The notes beneath the pieces were generated by a model that saw nothing but the letters and a program-made list of their open reading frames with translations, had not been told where the DNA came from and did no database searches. DNA of 64,000 nucleotides from Elmis aenea (Eukaryota > Arthropoda > Insecta > Coleoptera > Elmidae), in NCBI GenBank assembly GCA_947652605.1, contig OX393583.1:11821222-11885221 (forward strand), given 5' to 3'. Both the position numbers and the translations under genes were made by a program. Each line of letters starts with the position of its first letter. The first letter of the stretch is position 1. Positions 52,585-61,960 of this stretch are shown piece by piece.

Positions 52585-54028
52585 CAGGGACTGAGCACGG
52601 AACGAAAACGTTAAACGAAATTAACCGAAATTTATTTAAGAACGAAAACGAAATTATTATTTTTCGTTCAAGAACGAAAACGAAATAAATATTTTCCAAA
52701 ACCGGTTTTAACCGGTTTTGTCGCTATTTCAATTTTATTTGTTAAACACAAACGCGAATTCACCTTCTATGCTGGGGAGACTCCACGAGGCAGTAAAAAA
52801 TCTTTGAAATTTATTGTTTATACTTGCAGTTTCGTGTAACACAAGAAACGTACAGCTATTCTCTGTACACTTGATTGGATATATATTATTAATGTGTATG
52901 TTTTATTTGCGTTTAGAGTTAATAAAAGTAAAATTTACTCTTACTTCGAAAAGGACTAATGTAAAAAGATTTATTGTCTGATGTGTTGCTAGTAAGATTA
53001 AATGGATTGTGAAAATGCATATTGTGCAGTATGTACAAACTATTAAGTTAAAGTATATTTCAAGTTAATTTTTTATATATTATTAATGTGTATGTTTTTT
53101 TTTGCGTTTAGAGTTAATATAAGTTTTCTTCTAATATATTTTTTATTTATAACATTCATGGGAACATTTAGTGAAATATCCACTTGAATTAATTATCTTG
53201 TCTTTTTAAATAATTACAGCAGGATCTAATTTAATTCAAATTCATAAATTTTGAGTACTAAAACAAACTTAAAACAGCACTGCTATATTTTTATATTTTT
53301 AAATAAAAATCGTGTGTAAAATTTAAACTAATCGTTGTATTTTTGCATCTTACGGGTGTTATCTATATATATAAAAATGAATGTATGTATGTATGTTTGT
53401 CCTTTATGCATTCCTATACCACTCATCCGATCCTGACCAAATTTGGCACAGACAATCTATAGGACCATGGAAAGAACATAGGCTATATGAGAATTCCCAA
53501 AAAAATCGTCCGGAAAAGATATAGAGGAAAACGTGCCAAAATCGTGTTTGAATCGGGTCGTCTGGAGCGAGAATTTCGTCAAAATTTGACAATTTGACAA
53601 TTTGACGTAACGTTTAAACGCTCGAACCGGGATCTAGCGGTGAAGGAGCCCCGAAGGGGCTCCGGAATCGCTAGTACTAAATAAAATGGTTAAATGTTAA
53701 TGTGTTTAACGATTTGGTAAATTTAATATGGCGGCGGTTCGCCAGTCTAAAATATGATATCCGTGAGCATCAAAACCCATCGTCATCGTTTATATTTTAG
53801 TGAAAACGCAAATATTGTTATCGTATTTATAGAGGGTTGTAGTGACTTGAAAAAAAAATGAAAGTTCTCGATTTTTTGACGACAAAAAAAAATTGTAAAA
53901 CCGGTTTTAACCGTTATATTTCGGTTCACGAAAACGAAAAAGGTTTTTTTTCGGTTAGAACGAAAACGATATATTTCGTTTTCGTTCCGAACAGAAACGA
54001 ACGACATTTTTTTCGTTTTTAGTCCCTG
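52585..54028. mobile_element. hAT family 1, Helitron-bearing copy
   Basis: Starts CAGGGACTGAGCACGGAACG and ends CGTTTTTAGTCCCTG, with a perfect 8-base duplication GTCTAGAC (52577-52584 and 54029-54036). The same GTCTAGAC is single in LINE E (9864-9871). Subterminal AACGAAAACGAAA repeats at both ends. Without its Helitron it is 1131 bases, close to the 1187 of the copy at 26827. No transposase. Confidence 0.95.
53362..53674 (+). mobile_element. Non-autonomous Helitron with visible empty site
   Basis: 5' TCTATATATATAAAAATGAA after A, then a GTAT tetranucleotide run. The 3' end has an 8-bp stem (GGAGCCCC-GAA-GGGGCTCC at 53645-53663) followed 8 bases later by CTAG (53671-53674) and a host T. The inverted hAT copy at 26827-28013 lacks it: there the minus strand reads GGGTGTTA directly joined to TACCTACTAAAT. 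This is insertion between A and T with no target duplication, the Helitron rule. No Rep/helicase, so non-autonomous. Confidence 0.95.
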
Positions 54029-54683
54029 GTCTAGACACTTTATCGATTGCTTTTTGTAGATATATAAATGCGAGGTATGCCCATTCTCTTTTTAGTTGCG
54101 TCTTAGTTTTATAATCTGTTTAATTGTGAATATATGATCCTGAACACTCCTACCTTTTCTAAATCCACTTTGTGATTCTGTTAATGCTTAGCTAATATTT
54201 TTGTTAGCTTCTGTGCTAGTATTTGTTCATACAATTTTAGTGCTGTGCTGAGAAGCATTATGCCCCTGTAATTATTGCAATCTTTGTTGTCCCTCTTCTT
54301 AAATATAGGCCTATCTCCCAGTCTTTCGGTATTATTTCTTCTGACCATGCCTTGTTCATGGTTTCTAGAAGTACTTGGACGTGTTCCTTTGGGTGCCATA
54401 CTTTTCGTCATTTTGCTTGTTATTCTGTCATGTCCTGGCGTTTTCCCGTTTTTTAATTTGTTTAATCCTTGTTGTAGTTCCTCTAATGTTATGCCGTCTT
54501 CTTGTTCTTTTGTGTTGATTTTTGTCTGTTCTTTTCCTTCATTTTGTGGCGTCAAATCTTTATTGTTTGTATTTAATAATTTTGAAAGTATTCTTTTCAT
54601 CTTTCTATTATTTTCTTTTCGTCTGTTAGTGTATTTCCTGCTTTATCGTTAATAGTTATTATTTGGGGTTTACGGTCTGATTA

Positions 54684-54758
54684 ATACTAAATTTAATACT
54701 TTTCACTCTACTCCTGGCTTACTAACTATAACAAAAACTATAACACAATACTTTATGT
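54684..54758. other. Short spacer before hAT MITE
   Basis: 75 bases between LINE F and the hAT MITE. The last eight are the target duplication. Confidence 0.4.
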
Positions 54759-55032
54759 CAGGGATGGCAAATAGGTGGCACGCGTGCCAAAGTTGGCACG
54801 CGAGAGATTTTCGATGGCACCCTAAAGAATTGTATGAATAAATTTGTTTTTAAAATTTTAAACTTTTTTGACACGTTTTTTTGTGTTGAAAAAGTCATCA
54901 GCGGTCTAACGTAACTAGTTTTTTTGGAAAAGTCACCAGCGGTCTAACCTAACCCGTGTTGAATACGTTGTTGGCACGGGGAAAAATTTGTATTAAATTT
55001 TATGTTATTTTGGCACACTGATCAAATCCTAT

Positions 55033-55231
55033 TGTAGTGTCTTATTTATTAAAAATGAATATATTTACACCACACAAACTTAATAATTAGTTAAGGCAAA
55101 AATGTATGTCACTTCAATTCAATTTCATCCAACTTAAACTGTTTATTATTTCTTATCTTGTTTTTTATCCCGTTCCCTGGTTACTCGGTTGCTACTCGGT
55201 TACTTGGCCGTTCTCCCACTTGGATCCTACA
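55033..55231 (-). repeat. 3' LTR
   Basis: In element sense it starts TGTAGGATCC and ends GACACTACA, with the TG...CA boundary. It differs from the 5' LTR at two positions (about 55053 and 55078). The element's open frame runs into it and stops there. A purine-rich stretch on the minus strand (GGAAGAAAGACAGG, about 55235-55253) lies just outside it and is the likely polypurine tract. Confidence 0.92.
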
Positions 55232-57373
55232 ATTCTGCCATCCTGTCTTTCTTCCGCCTCGGAAGAACTTGACTCCAAATAAGGAACCCATAACTTGCTT
55301 AAATTTTTCAAATGCTTTTCGCTGGCTGTGACCAAATTTAAAATCTGCGTCCTTCTTTAATAGGTCTTTAAGTGGTTTTGCGATAATCGAACAATTAGCA
55401 ATGAATTTTCGAAAATATCCTGTACGCCCCAAAAAACTCTGGATCTCTTTGACTGTTTTAAGTTCAGTAAATTTTATAACAGCTTTGATCTTCTCTGGTG
55501 ATGGATAAATTCTGCCGTCTTCAATGCAGTCTTTTTTATCCTCTTTTTCAACAGAATCTTCTTCTTTGTAATCTTCCTCTTTATAGTCCTTTTCCTTGTA
55601 ATCTTCTTCCTTGTAATCTTCTTCCTTGTAATCTTCTTCCTTATAATCTTCCTGTTTATCGTTCTCTTTGTTTTCTTCAATTGTTATATTTGACGTTTTA
55701 TCAATATGGTCAGTAATAATAGGTTTCTGAGATAAATTATAATCAACTTCAATTTTTATAGTTACTGGCGATACAGTTGTAATGTTATCATTTTCTTCGG
55801 TGGATGCGATTTCCATTTGCACTGTGGTAGATAAATCATCTTTTTTAATTAATCCTTTTGACGCTGATGTGCTAATTGTTGGTGTTGTTATATCACCATC
55901 CTTTTGATCATATTCCTCTTCATATTCGATTTCATCTTTTTTGTCCTCCAAAAGAATATTTATGATGGCCGCTTCAAAATTAGTTTTCTTTATAACAATC
56001 CCTTGTGCGTTAATAACCACCTCAGCTTGGTCGAGAAGTTCGTTTCCGACTATCATCTGCGCCTTCATCGCTTCTTCTGGTACTACGTATATGTCAGTAG
56101 TAAATTCGATATTATCTAGATTAACGACAGTTGTGAAAACACCTAAAGGATATATTTTGGTAGCTTCATTTCCAAATCCACTTAAATGAATTTTCGGGCT
56201 TCGTAGCTCAGGACTGTCCAATTGTTGATAGATATCATTTCTCATAAGATTCACGTCACTTCCTGTATCGATTAAGGCCAATACCTCTTTATTCATGATC
56301 TTGATTGTTTTTATTCTGTGCTGGTTTAATGATGATACCACTTTGTTAACCATTGAGCTTCTTATTTTATCTTCAGACTTTGTTTCTTCTTTATGAGTAG
56401 GGCATTTTGGAGCAATATGGCCATATTCGTTACACTTAAAGCATTTGGTTCCCCTTGTCTTGTGATGACAGTGAGCTGATTGATGTCCTAATTTACCACA
56501 ATTGTAGCAACGAACAACATGTTTGTTTTCAGTAAATTTTATTCTGGCATCCGCCTTTTCAACGTTTTTGGTTTCACCATTTTCATACCTTGTTTGTGAC
56601 TTTTCTTTCATCATAGAATAAATTTCAAGTTTGCTTTTGAATTCCCTGAAATTTTTTGCACCGTATAATATCGCCTTATTACACATTTCGTCACATATGC
56701 CGTCAATGATATATTGAATTAAAGATTCATCTTCAATATCGCCCTGTGCAGCTATTTCTTTCATAGTCAGATAATATTCTTTAATCTTTTCATTTCTTAA
56801 CAATTTTCTATTACTTAACTGAGCATGTAATTGAGCAGTCGTAACTTTTCTTGAAAATTCTTGTATTAGCGCTTTTTTGAGTTTCTTCCATGACATTAAA
56901 TTCTTTTCTCCTCGTACGAAAAGTTTCGCTAATCCCGTTAACAGCCTCTTTGAAAATAACAGCATTTGTATTTCATTAAGCTGTAATAAAACTGCAATTT
57001 CTTCAAAATCGCCGATCCATCTCTCTATTTTATAATTATCTTCACCAGAAAATTGTCGTACTGAATCCTCAATATCTCGAAAAGATACGGCAAACCTCGC
57101 GGCTTTATCTTTAATTTGTTTTTTTGGTTTTACTTTCTCGTTTATTAAAAATCTATCTACATCATCGTCAGTTTCACTTTCTGTAGTTTCATAGCGATTT
57201 ATTCGTGTTTTATTTACTCTTCTACCTACATAATTTCTTTTAATTTTTTTATCCTCTTCACTCTCTTCGTCTTGAACTTCATCGTCTTCACTAACATCGT
57301 CTTTTACACCTATAACTTTTTTACCGTCTTCACTTTCTTCTTCTTGAACTTCCTTATCTTGCCTCAACATCAT
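55181..57373 (-). CDS. gag-protease polyprotein with fused RT remnant
   Basis: 730 codons, uninterrupted. Residues 1-90: acidic and Lys-rich. About 95-260: gag capsid-like region (FSGEDNYKIERWIGDFEEIA, then FSRKVTTAQLHAQLSNRK). About 289-302 and 311-324: two CCHC zinc knuckles (CYNCGKLGHQSAHC, CFKCNEYGHIAPKC) that bind RNA. About 365-376: aspartic protease active site ALIDTGSDVNLM. About 575-603: tandem DYKEE repeats. From about 624: a tail of the RT connection region (SPEKIKAVIKF, SFLGRTGYFRKFI, PLKDLLKKD) joined directly, showing that RT catalytic motifs, RNase H and integrase are deleted. The last residues read into the LTR. Packaging by a related active element is conceivable but not shown. 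Confidence 0.93.
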   Translation of the reverse strand: MMLRQDKEVQEEESEDGKKVIGVKDDVSEDDEVQDEESEEDKKIKRNYVGRRVNKTRINRYETTESETDDDVDRFLINEKVKPKKQIKDKAARFAVSFRDIEDSVRQFSGEDNYKIERWIGDFEEIAVLLQLNEIQMLLFSKRLLTGLAKLFVRGEKNLMSWKKLKKALIQEFSRKVTTAQLHAQLSNRKLLRNEKIKEYYLTMKEIAAQGDIEDESLIQYIIDGICDEMCNKAILYGAKNFREFKSKLEIYSMMKEKSQTRYENGETKNVEKADARIKFTENKHVVRCYNCGKLGHQSAHCHHKTRGTKCFKCNEYGHIAPKCPTHKEETKSEDKIRSSMVNKVVSSLNQHRIKTIKIMNKEVLALIDTGSDVNLMRNDIYQQLDSPELRSPKIHLSGFGNEATKIYPLGVFTTVVNLDNIEFTTDIYVVPEEAMKAQMIVGNELLDQAEVVINAQGIVIKKTNFEAAIINILLEDKKDEIEYEEEYDQKDGDITTPTISTSASKGLIKKDDLSTTVQMEIASTEENDNITTVSPVTIKIEVDYNLSQKPIITDHIDKTSNITIEENKENDKQEDYKEEDYKEEDYKEEDYKEKDYKEEDYKEEDSVEKEDKKDCIEDGRIYPSPEKIKAVIKFTELKTVKEIQSFLGRTGYFRKFIANCSIIAKPLKDLLKKDADFKFGHSQRKAFEKFKQVMGSLFGVKFFRGGRKTGWQNCRIQVGERPSNRVATE
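55555..55650 (-). repeat. 15-base coding tandem repeat
   Basis: About seven copies of GATTACAAGGAAGAA (minus sense), in frame, encoding the DYKEE repeats between protease and the RT remnant. The period is a multiple of three, consistent with slippage under coding constraint. Confidence 0.88.
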
Positions 57374-57511
57374 CTTTGACTATCGTCTTCACTTTCTTAG
57401 TCTTCAACTTCTTCAATACACTATCAACGTCTTTAACCTCTTTAACTTCTTTATCTTGCCTTAACTTCGTCTTTGACGTCTTTAATTTCTTCAATTCCGA
57501 TTTTTATTTCA

Positions 57512-57529
57512 ATCCCAGACGAGCCCCCA
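57512..57529 (-). other. Primer-binding site, tRNA-Pro type
   Basis: In element sense TGGGGGCTCGTCTGGGAT, starting four bases after the 5' LTR. It differs at one position from the proline-tRNA primer-binding site consensus (TGGGGGCTCGTCCGGGAT). Minus-strand DNA synthesis would start here. Confidence 0.85.
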
Positions 57530-57533
57530 AAAT

Positions 57534-57732
57534 TGTAGTGTCTTATTTATTACAAATGAATATATTTACACCACACGAACTTAATAATTAGTTAAGGCAA
57601 AAATGTATGTCACTTCAATTCAATTTCATCCAACTTAAACTGTTTATTATTTCTTATCTTGTTTTTTATCCCGTTCCCTGGTTACTCGGTTGCTACTCGG
57701 TTACTTGGCCGTTCTCCCACTTGGATCCTACA
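57534..57732 (-). repeat. 5' LTR
   Basis: 199 bases, nearly identical to the 3' LTR. Serves as promoter side for the minus-strand element. Followed by the primer-binding site and a Glu/Lys-coding leader (57374-57511) that is not continuous with the gag start. Confidence 0.92.
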
Positions 57733-57756
57733 CTATTTGCCATCCCTGCTTTATGT

Positions 57757-58349
57757 TATTCAATAAATTCACAAAACATGAGGTGCGAGGTGACTAATAT
57801 ACTATATTTAGTTATACTTTAAAATTAAAATGTACTTAAGCGATTGCCCCTACTAAAATCGTTCGGTGTAAAATTTTGTGCGTAGCGTTTTCAAAAAAAA
57901 AAACAAATGAAAATGTCCCACAAGGAATTTAGAAAGCAAAATTTTATATTCCTATATTTCTATATGAATATTCTTATAAAACCTATCACCTGATTTGGAA
58001 AATACGAAAGCAAAGCCATAAATTATAAAATTACCCAACAACCGGAACTTATTGTTTTTACTATCATAGTAAAATGAATTACTAATTAAATCCCGAACGT
58101 GTGACACACTCACAGCTATTACGACACGGCGTGCAGCTTTTTTGCGTTAATTGCATACGCGCTCATTTTTTGCAAACACGTGGTCGTTTCGCAACATTGT
58201 TACTAATTTTAGTGTAATGCTTGTGAAACAAACACTAACATGTACTTTATGCATGTTGTGCACTTAGGATCAAAGATATAAATTTGCACATTGTTGAAAT
58301 TTAACTAAAATTAGACTAATAATTTCGCGTCACACTGATTAATTAAGAT
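57757..58349. other. Non-coding spacer
   Basis: No repeat termini or motifs recognised. Somewhat less AT-rich around 58090-58200. Confidence 0.4.
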
Positions 58350-59414
58350 TTGGTGATTTTGCAAAGAAAAAATCGAATATTTGCAAATTTTATTAATGAT
58401 ACGTATAATTTAGTAGCTGCAATAATGAGCTTACATGAAGAAAACGGGAACTATATAAGAACGGACAATAGGCAATCGCAGGAATTTCCAGTCAATAGTG
58501 GACTAAGACAGGGAGGAGTACTAAGCCCAATACTGTTCAATCTGGTCCTAGACGACACAATGAAGGAAACAAGAGAAAAAACATCGAAGTTGTACATCGG
58601 ACATAGACATATGAAGCCAGTATACTTGAGAGAATGCGCCTTCGCAGATGACCTGGTAATATTCGGCAAAAACGAAAGTGACCTTCAGAAAAACCTTGAA
58701 GCATGGAACATATCATTGGAAGCTAACAATATGAAAATTAACGTAGAAAAAACAAAAGTAATGGTCACGGGCAAAGGCAGTTCGCAAGCAAGCATCACGC
58801 TGAACGGGAAGAAATTGGAACAAGCCGAGACGTTTAAATACTTAGGGGTAAACATCAATAACAAAGGGCACCACGACACAGAATTAAACGCAAGACTGGA
58901 AAACACATCTAAACTATACCACAGCCTAAGAAAGTCTTTCATAGGGAAAAGGGAGATTGCAGTGGAGACTAAAATAACAGTATACAAAACTGTATTTGTA
59001 CCGACACTCACTTTCGGATGTGAAACCTGGGTTCTAACACCGACCATGAAGAGCAAAATACAGGCCATGGAGATGAAATATCTGCGCAAAGTAGCTGGGG
59101 TCACCAGAATGGACAAAATAAGGAATACGGAAATAAGAAAACGATTGAAGGTCGAACCTATATCAAAAATAATCGAAGACCGACAGCTCAAATGGCTTGG
59201 ACATCTAATCAGGCTAGGAAACGAAAGACCCGCCAGACAAACATGGGAAGCAAGAAGACACGAGAAGAGACCCAGAGGAAGACCTAGGAATACGTGGGAC
59301 GATAGTGTGACAAAAATACTAACAGAAAGAGGGATGAACATGTCACAGGCAAGGAATATGGCAAGAAATAAAAAAGAGTGGAGAAAATTTATCCACAGCA
59401 GCAAAGAACGTTAA
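58350..59414 (+). CDS. RTE-like LINE 'H', RT C-terminal half, open
   Basis: 354 codons without a stop. The first dozen residues (MVILQRKNRIFANF) are probably flanking sequence read through; LINE similarity begins near residue 18 (YNLVAAIMSLHEENGNYIRT). Then SGLRQGGVLSPILFNLVLDD, the catalytic RECAFADDLVIFGK (about 92-105), NVEKTKVMVTG, FKYLGVNINNKG, FVPTLTFGCETWVLTPTMKS, RKVAGVTRMDKIRNTEIR, LKWLGHLIRLG and the terminal RGRPRNTWDDSV with KEWRKFIHSS. Motif A and everything upstream are missing through 5' truncation. The open frame and strong motif conservation mark it as one of the younger LINE copies. The 3' UTR runs to about 59454. Confidence 0.9.
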   Translation: MVILQRKNRIFANFINDTYNLVAAIMSLHEENGNYIRTDNRQSQEFPVNSGLRQGGVLSPILFNLVLDDTMKETREKTSKLYIGHRHMKPVYLRECAFADDLVIFGKNESDLQKNLEAWNISLEANNMKINVEKTKVMVTGKGSSQASITLNGKKLEQAETFKYLGVNINNKGHHDTELNARLENTSKLYHSLRKSFIGKREIAVETKITVYKTVFVPTLTFGCETWVLTPTMKSKIQAMEMKYLRKVAGVTRMDKIRNTEIRKRLKVEPISKIIEDRQLKWLGHLIRLGNERPARQTWEARRHEKRPRGRPRNTWDDSVTKILTERGMNMSQARNMARNKKEWRKFIHSSKER

Positions 59415-59455
59415 TTTCCGATTTCACACCCTACACCTTCGGGTAATAGGGTTAG

Positions 59456-59662
59456 ATGAACTGTCAACTAGAACAGTTAATCGGCGCAATTTGAACTATT
59501 ATGCCACTAAAAATCCATATTTTCTAAGAGTTGTAGATACACAACATAAATGGCAGCAAATAACACCGGAATGCTGTGTATGCACAGTTCTTAAAAAATA
59601 TAGATTTTTAGTAGTATAATAGTGGAAATTGTGCCGATTAACTGTTCTGGTTGACAGTTCAT
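59456..59662. mobile_element. Palindromic MITE
   Basis: Left ATGAACTGTCAACTAGAACA is mirrored by the right end TGTTCTGGTTGACAGTTCAT. Arms continue through TTAATCGGCGCAATTT and ACTAAAAATCCATATTTTCT over about 85 bases. 207 bases in all. Adjacent to the LINE H 3' end. Confidence 0.85.
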
Positions 59663-59739
59663 ACAAATGGTTTTGAATTTTCAAAGGCTACTGCCGATAT
59701 TTTAAGTAAAATACTCGCAAATAAACATAAGAAACGAAA

Positions 59740-60339
59740 TAACTTCAAAAATATTATATTTAGCCATAAAACATGCTTAACAACTTTGAAAGATAATTAA
59801 ATTTTCTACAAGACAATGTAAAAATATATAGGGTGTTCCATTTAAAAAAAAGATTTATATGCGTTTAAAGTTTAGCGAAATGGACCGAGTATAACGAACA
59901 CCCTGTATATTATTTTAAAACTGTGACTAGTCAACAATCACTATGACACTATTGTCTAATAAATTACGAGAGTAAATTGCTCTGGTGTTGTTATGTTAAT
60001 AAATATAAATATTTTTATAAAGGTCTGCATCTGTCTATATTTTCAAAAAAAAACGTTAATAACTCAAAAACGGTTTATTTTAGAAATAAACAACCTATAA
60101 TATTTTTTAAAGAGAATTTTATTTTACATCCAAAAATTACAAAATATACAGGGTGTTCCCTATAAAAAAACAATGTTTGGTATCAGAGCGCAAAAACAAA
60201 ACACTGTGTATAGTTGAAAATAATTTTAGATTATGTAGTAAATGATTACAAACAACTTTTATATTTAACTTTTTTAAATATTATTACTAATAACAGAGCT
60301 ATCGAATAATTCGTCTGGCTGGGACACCCTGTATATGTA
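59740..60339. repeat. Cluster of CAGGGTG-family arm fragments
   Basis: Termini TATAGGGTGTTCCATTT (59828), GAACACCCTGTATA (59899), TATACAGGGTGTTCCC (60147) and GGGACACCCTGTATA (60322) occur in quick succession. The part at 59865-59960 (ATGGACCGAGTATAACG, GTCAACAATCACTATGA) parallels 42345-42430. No intact element. Confidence 0.65.
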
Positions 60340-60985
60340 TACGGGTGATTGATTGAGACCGGGAAAAATATATGAAGAATTAAAAGGGGTATGGATCTGA
60401 AATTTTGGTTATGACCATATTGGCATTCGATCTGTTTATTGAAAATATTTTCAAGATGGCGACACTTCCGGAAATATCGGAAATTGACGTCTACTTTCTT
60501 ATTTCAAATACAATGGTCTATTTTTTATTGCGTATTTGGATTTAAAACGTTATTTTAGAGTGACTTTTATTGGCATTTCCTTTACCTAAGTGCAGTCTTT
60601 TTTTAGATTTTTGGACTTTTTTGAAAATTTTTTGATTTTCATCGTGATGCTTAATATTATCTAATGCCGCAATTTTTGAAGATAAAACGCTTAAATTTAG
60701 ACAATGCCTAGAAGAAACCTTGGCGTACATCCTGGAATTTTTGCAATCGATGCATGACTTACAGGGTGTTTAAAATTTAATTTTCTTTTAATACAACTTC
60801 AGACCACTAAAAGTCGGTTGTTTTTCAAATACAATGCCCAAACTTTTTTCCTATACCTATCTGCAACAATTTTCGAGTTATTAAGATTTTTTGATAAAGT
60901 TAAGAGAAATTGCAACAGTTTTAAATAGTAAGCCTTGGAAATGACAACTAATGCCAATATTAATAACTGTAAACCACTTTTAAAG
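60340..60985. repeat. Dispersed foldback-type repeat, inverted partner at 33995-34672
   Basis: Carries TGATTGATTGAGACCGGGAA, TTGAAAATATTTTCAAGATG, TCATCGTGATGCTTAATATT and AATAGTAAGCCTTGGAAATG, all matching the reverse complement of 33995-34672. An internal ACAGGGTGTTTAAAATTT lies at 60761. Confidence 0.85.
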
Positions 60986-61614
60986 TCGACATCGGCAGTA
61001 ATGTAGTTTATTGTAGTTTATCTTATGTTCAAATATTTGTAATGTTTATCACAACCACAAATTACAAAACCATCGCAACTTGTACCAAATGAGTTTAAAA
61101 AGGTTTTACACCTTGTTTTGCTTTTGTTTTCACAGCCTACTATAATTTTGTTTAAAAAAAAAACTAAAAAACTTTCGCAACTTACATATTATTGAAAATA
61201 ACCACATCAACCCTTTATATTTGGAATGACAAAAAAATAAGGAATTTAAATAAGTCATAGCCAACTATGGGTTCCATTAAAAAAAATGCAACTTTATCAC
61301 AACTCGAGTTTCGTTTTTTTTTTGAAAAATTGTCTACGCCACTGCATTCTTATCAAAAAAGTGCCTGTAGAACGTTAAAATTATTTTTGTATATTTTCAT
61401 AAACAAGCGAGATACAGTCATAAAACGAAAAGTCGAAAAATCGAGTTATCGGCGATAACTCGAAAACAAAAGACGATAACCAATTTTAGTTTTCACCATT
61501 AACTTTTTCTCGAAAGAGAGATCGATGAAGCGGGCTCCGTTTTTCCAATCGAGATTCCCTATAAAAACATCGAATTTGCCCACCCTGTACACTATTGTTT
61601 TGTTTCACTTCCGG
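60986..61614. repeat. Arm fragments related to the window start
   Basis: 61205-61290 matches 15-95 (TTTGGAATGACAAAAAA, AAGTCATAGCCAACTATGG). A CCACCCTGTACA terminus lies at about 61580. The ORF 61267-61458 is arm sequence. Confidence 0.6.
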
Positions 61615-61960
61615 TTTCACCGAAAATTACCCTAACTTTATAATTACAAAAAGAACGGGGCGTATAATTTCACATTTTTGGAAAAAAGAAGCTATTTTGA
61701 ATACAACTGCACAATTTTGACCAAAAATTTATTTTTTTATTGAGTGTACCGTGACCTTCATAAATTGCACTTCATCAACAAGTGTCCGAAAAACATTTTT
61801 GTAAATTTTTATTGGCATTACCTAACGTTAGTTTGATCGGCTTTGAAGATAACGGAAACGGTTTTTTGACCGAAAGTAATTTTTTAAAGTAACGACAGTG
61901 GTTCATGCGGTTATTTTAATAGAGCATTTTTGACGAATTCATCAATACCAGTTTAATTGG
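61615..61960. repeat. Single arm of the 25.1-25.9 kb foldback family
   Basis: Shares CTTCCGGTTTC, ACAACTGCAC, GATCGGCTTTGAAG and GACGAATTCATC in order with 25110-25420. No mirrored arm. Confidence 0.65.

Larger units (their letters stand above)
51600..54683 (-). pseudogene. RTE-like LINE 'F', with two insertions
   Basis: Minus-strand LINE closely related to LINE E. It starts near 54683 (counterpart of LINE E about 8390), with frame 54600-54181 encoding QEDGITLEELQQGLNKLKNG, KTPGHDRITSKM and NNYRGIMLLSTALKLYEQIL. It runs to motif A, where hAT family 1 sits (52585-54028), continues 52584-52527, is cut again by foldback copy d (51812-52523), and resumes at 51808. The remaining 3' part has an internal deletion joining the region after the SPILF-type motif to the C-terminal NELEIESILEFIE-like segment. 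Non-functional. Confidence 0.85.
55033..57732 (-). mobile_element. Ty3/gypsy-type LTR retrotransposon, internally deleted
   Basis: Two 199-base LTRs (55033-55231 and 57534-57732) flank a gag-protease frame on the minus strand. Flanking CTAT is duplicated (55029-55032 and 57733-57736). A primer-binding site and a purine-rich tract precede the expected LTRs. Most of RT, RNase H and integrase are deleted, and there is no envelope gene. The LTRs differ at only about two positions, so the insertion is young. Confidence 0.93.
54759..57748. mobile_element. hAT MITE split by an LTR element
   Basis: Starts CAGGGATGGCAAATAGGTGG and ends CTATTTGCCATCCCTG, with a perfect 8-base duplication CTTTATGT (54751-54758 and 57749-57756). 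The MITE proper is 54759-55032 plus 57733-57748. Its interior has GGCACGCGTGCCAAAGTTGG and TTGGCACACTG. The LTR element entered 16 bases from the right end, duplicating CTAT. Confidence 0.93.

Noticed and set aside
58685..59404. 239-codon minus-strand ORF rich in Phe, Leu and Ser
   Set aside because: Antisense shadow of the LINE H reverse-transcriptase frame, which has clear motifs on the plus strand.
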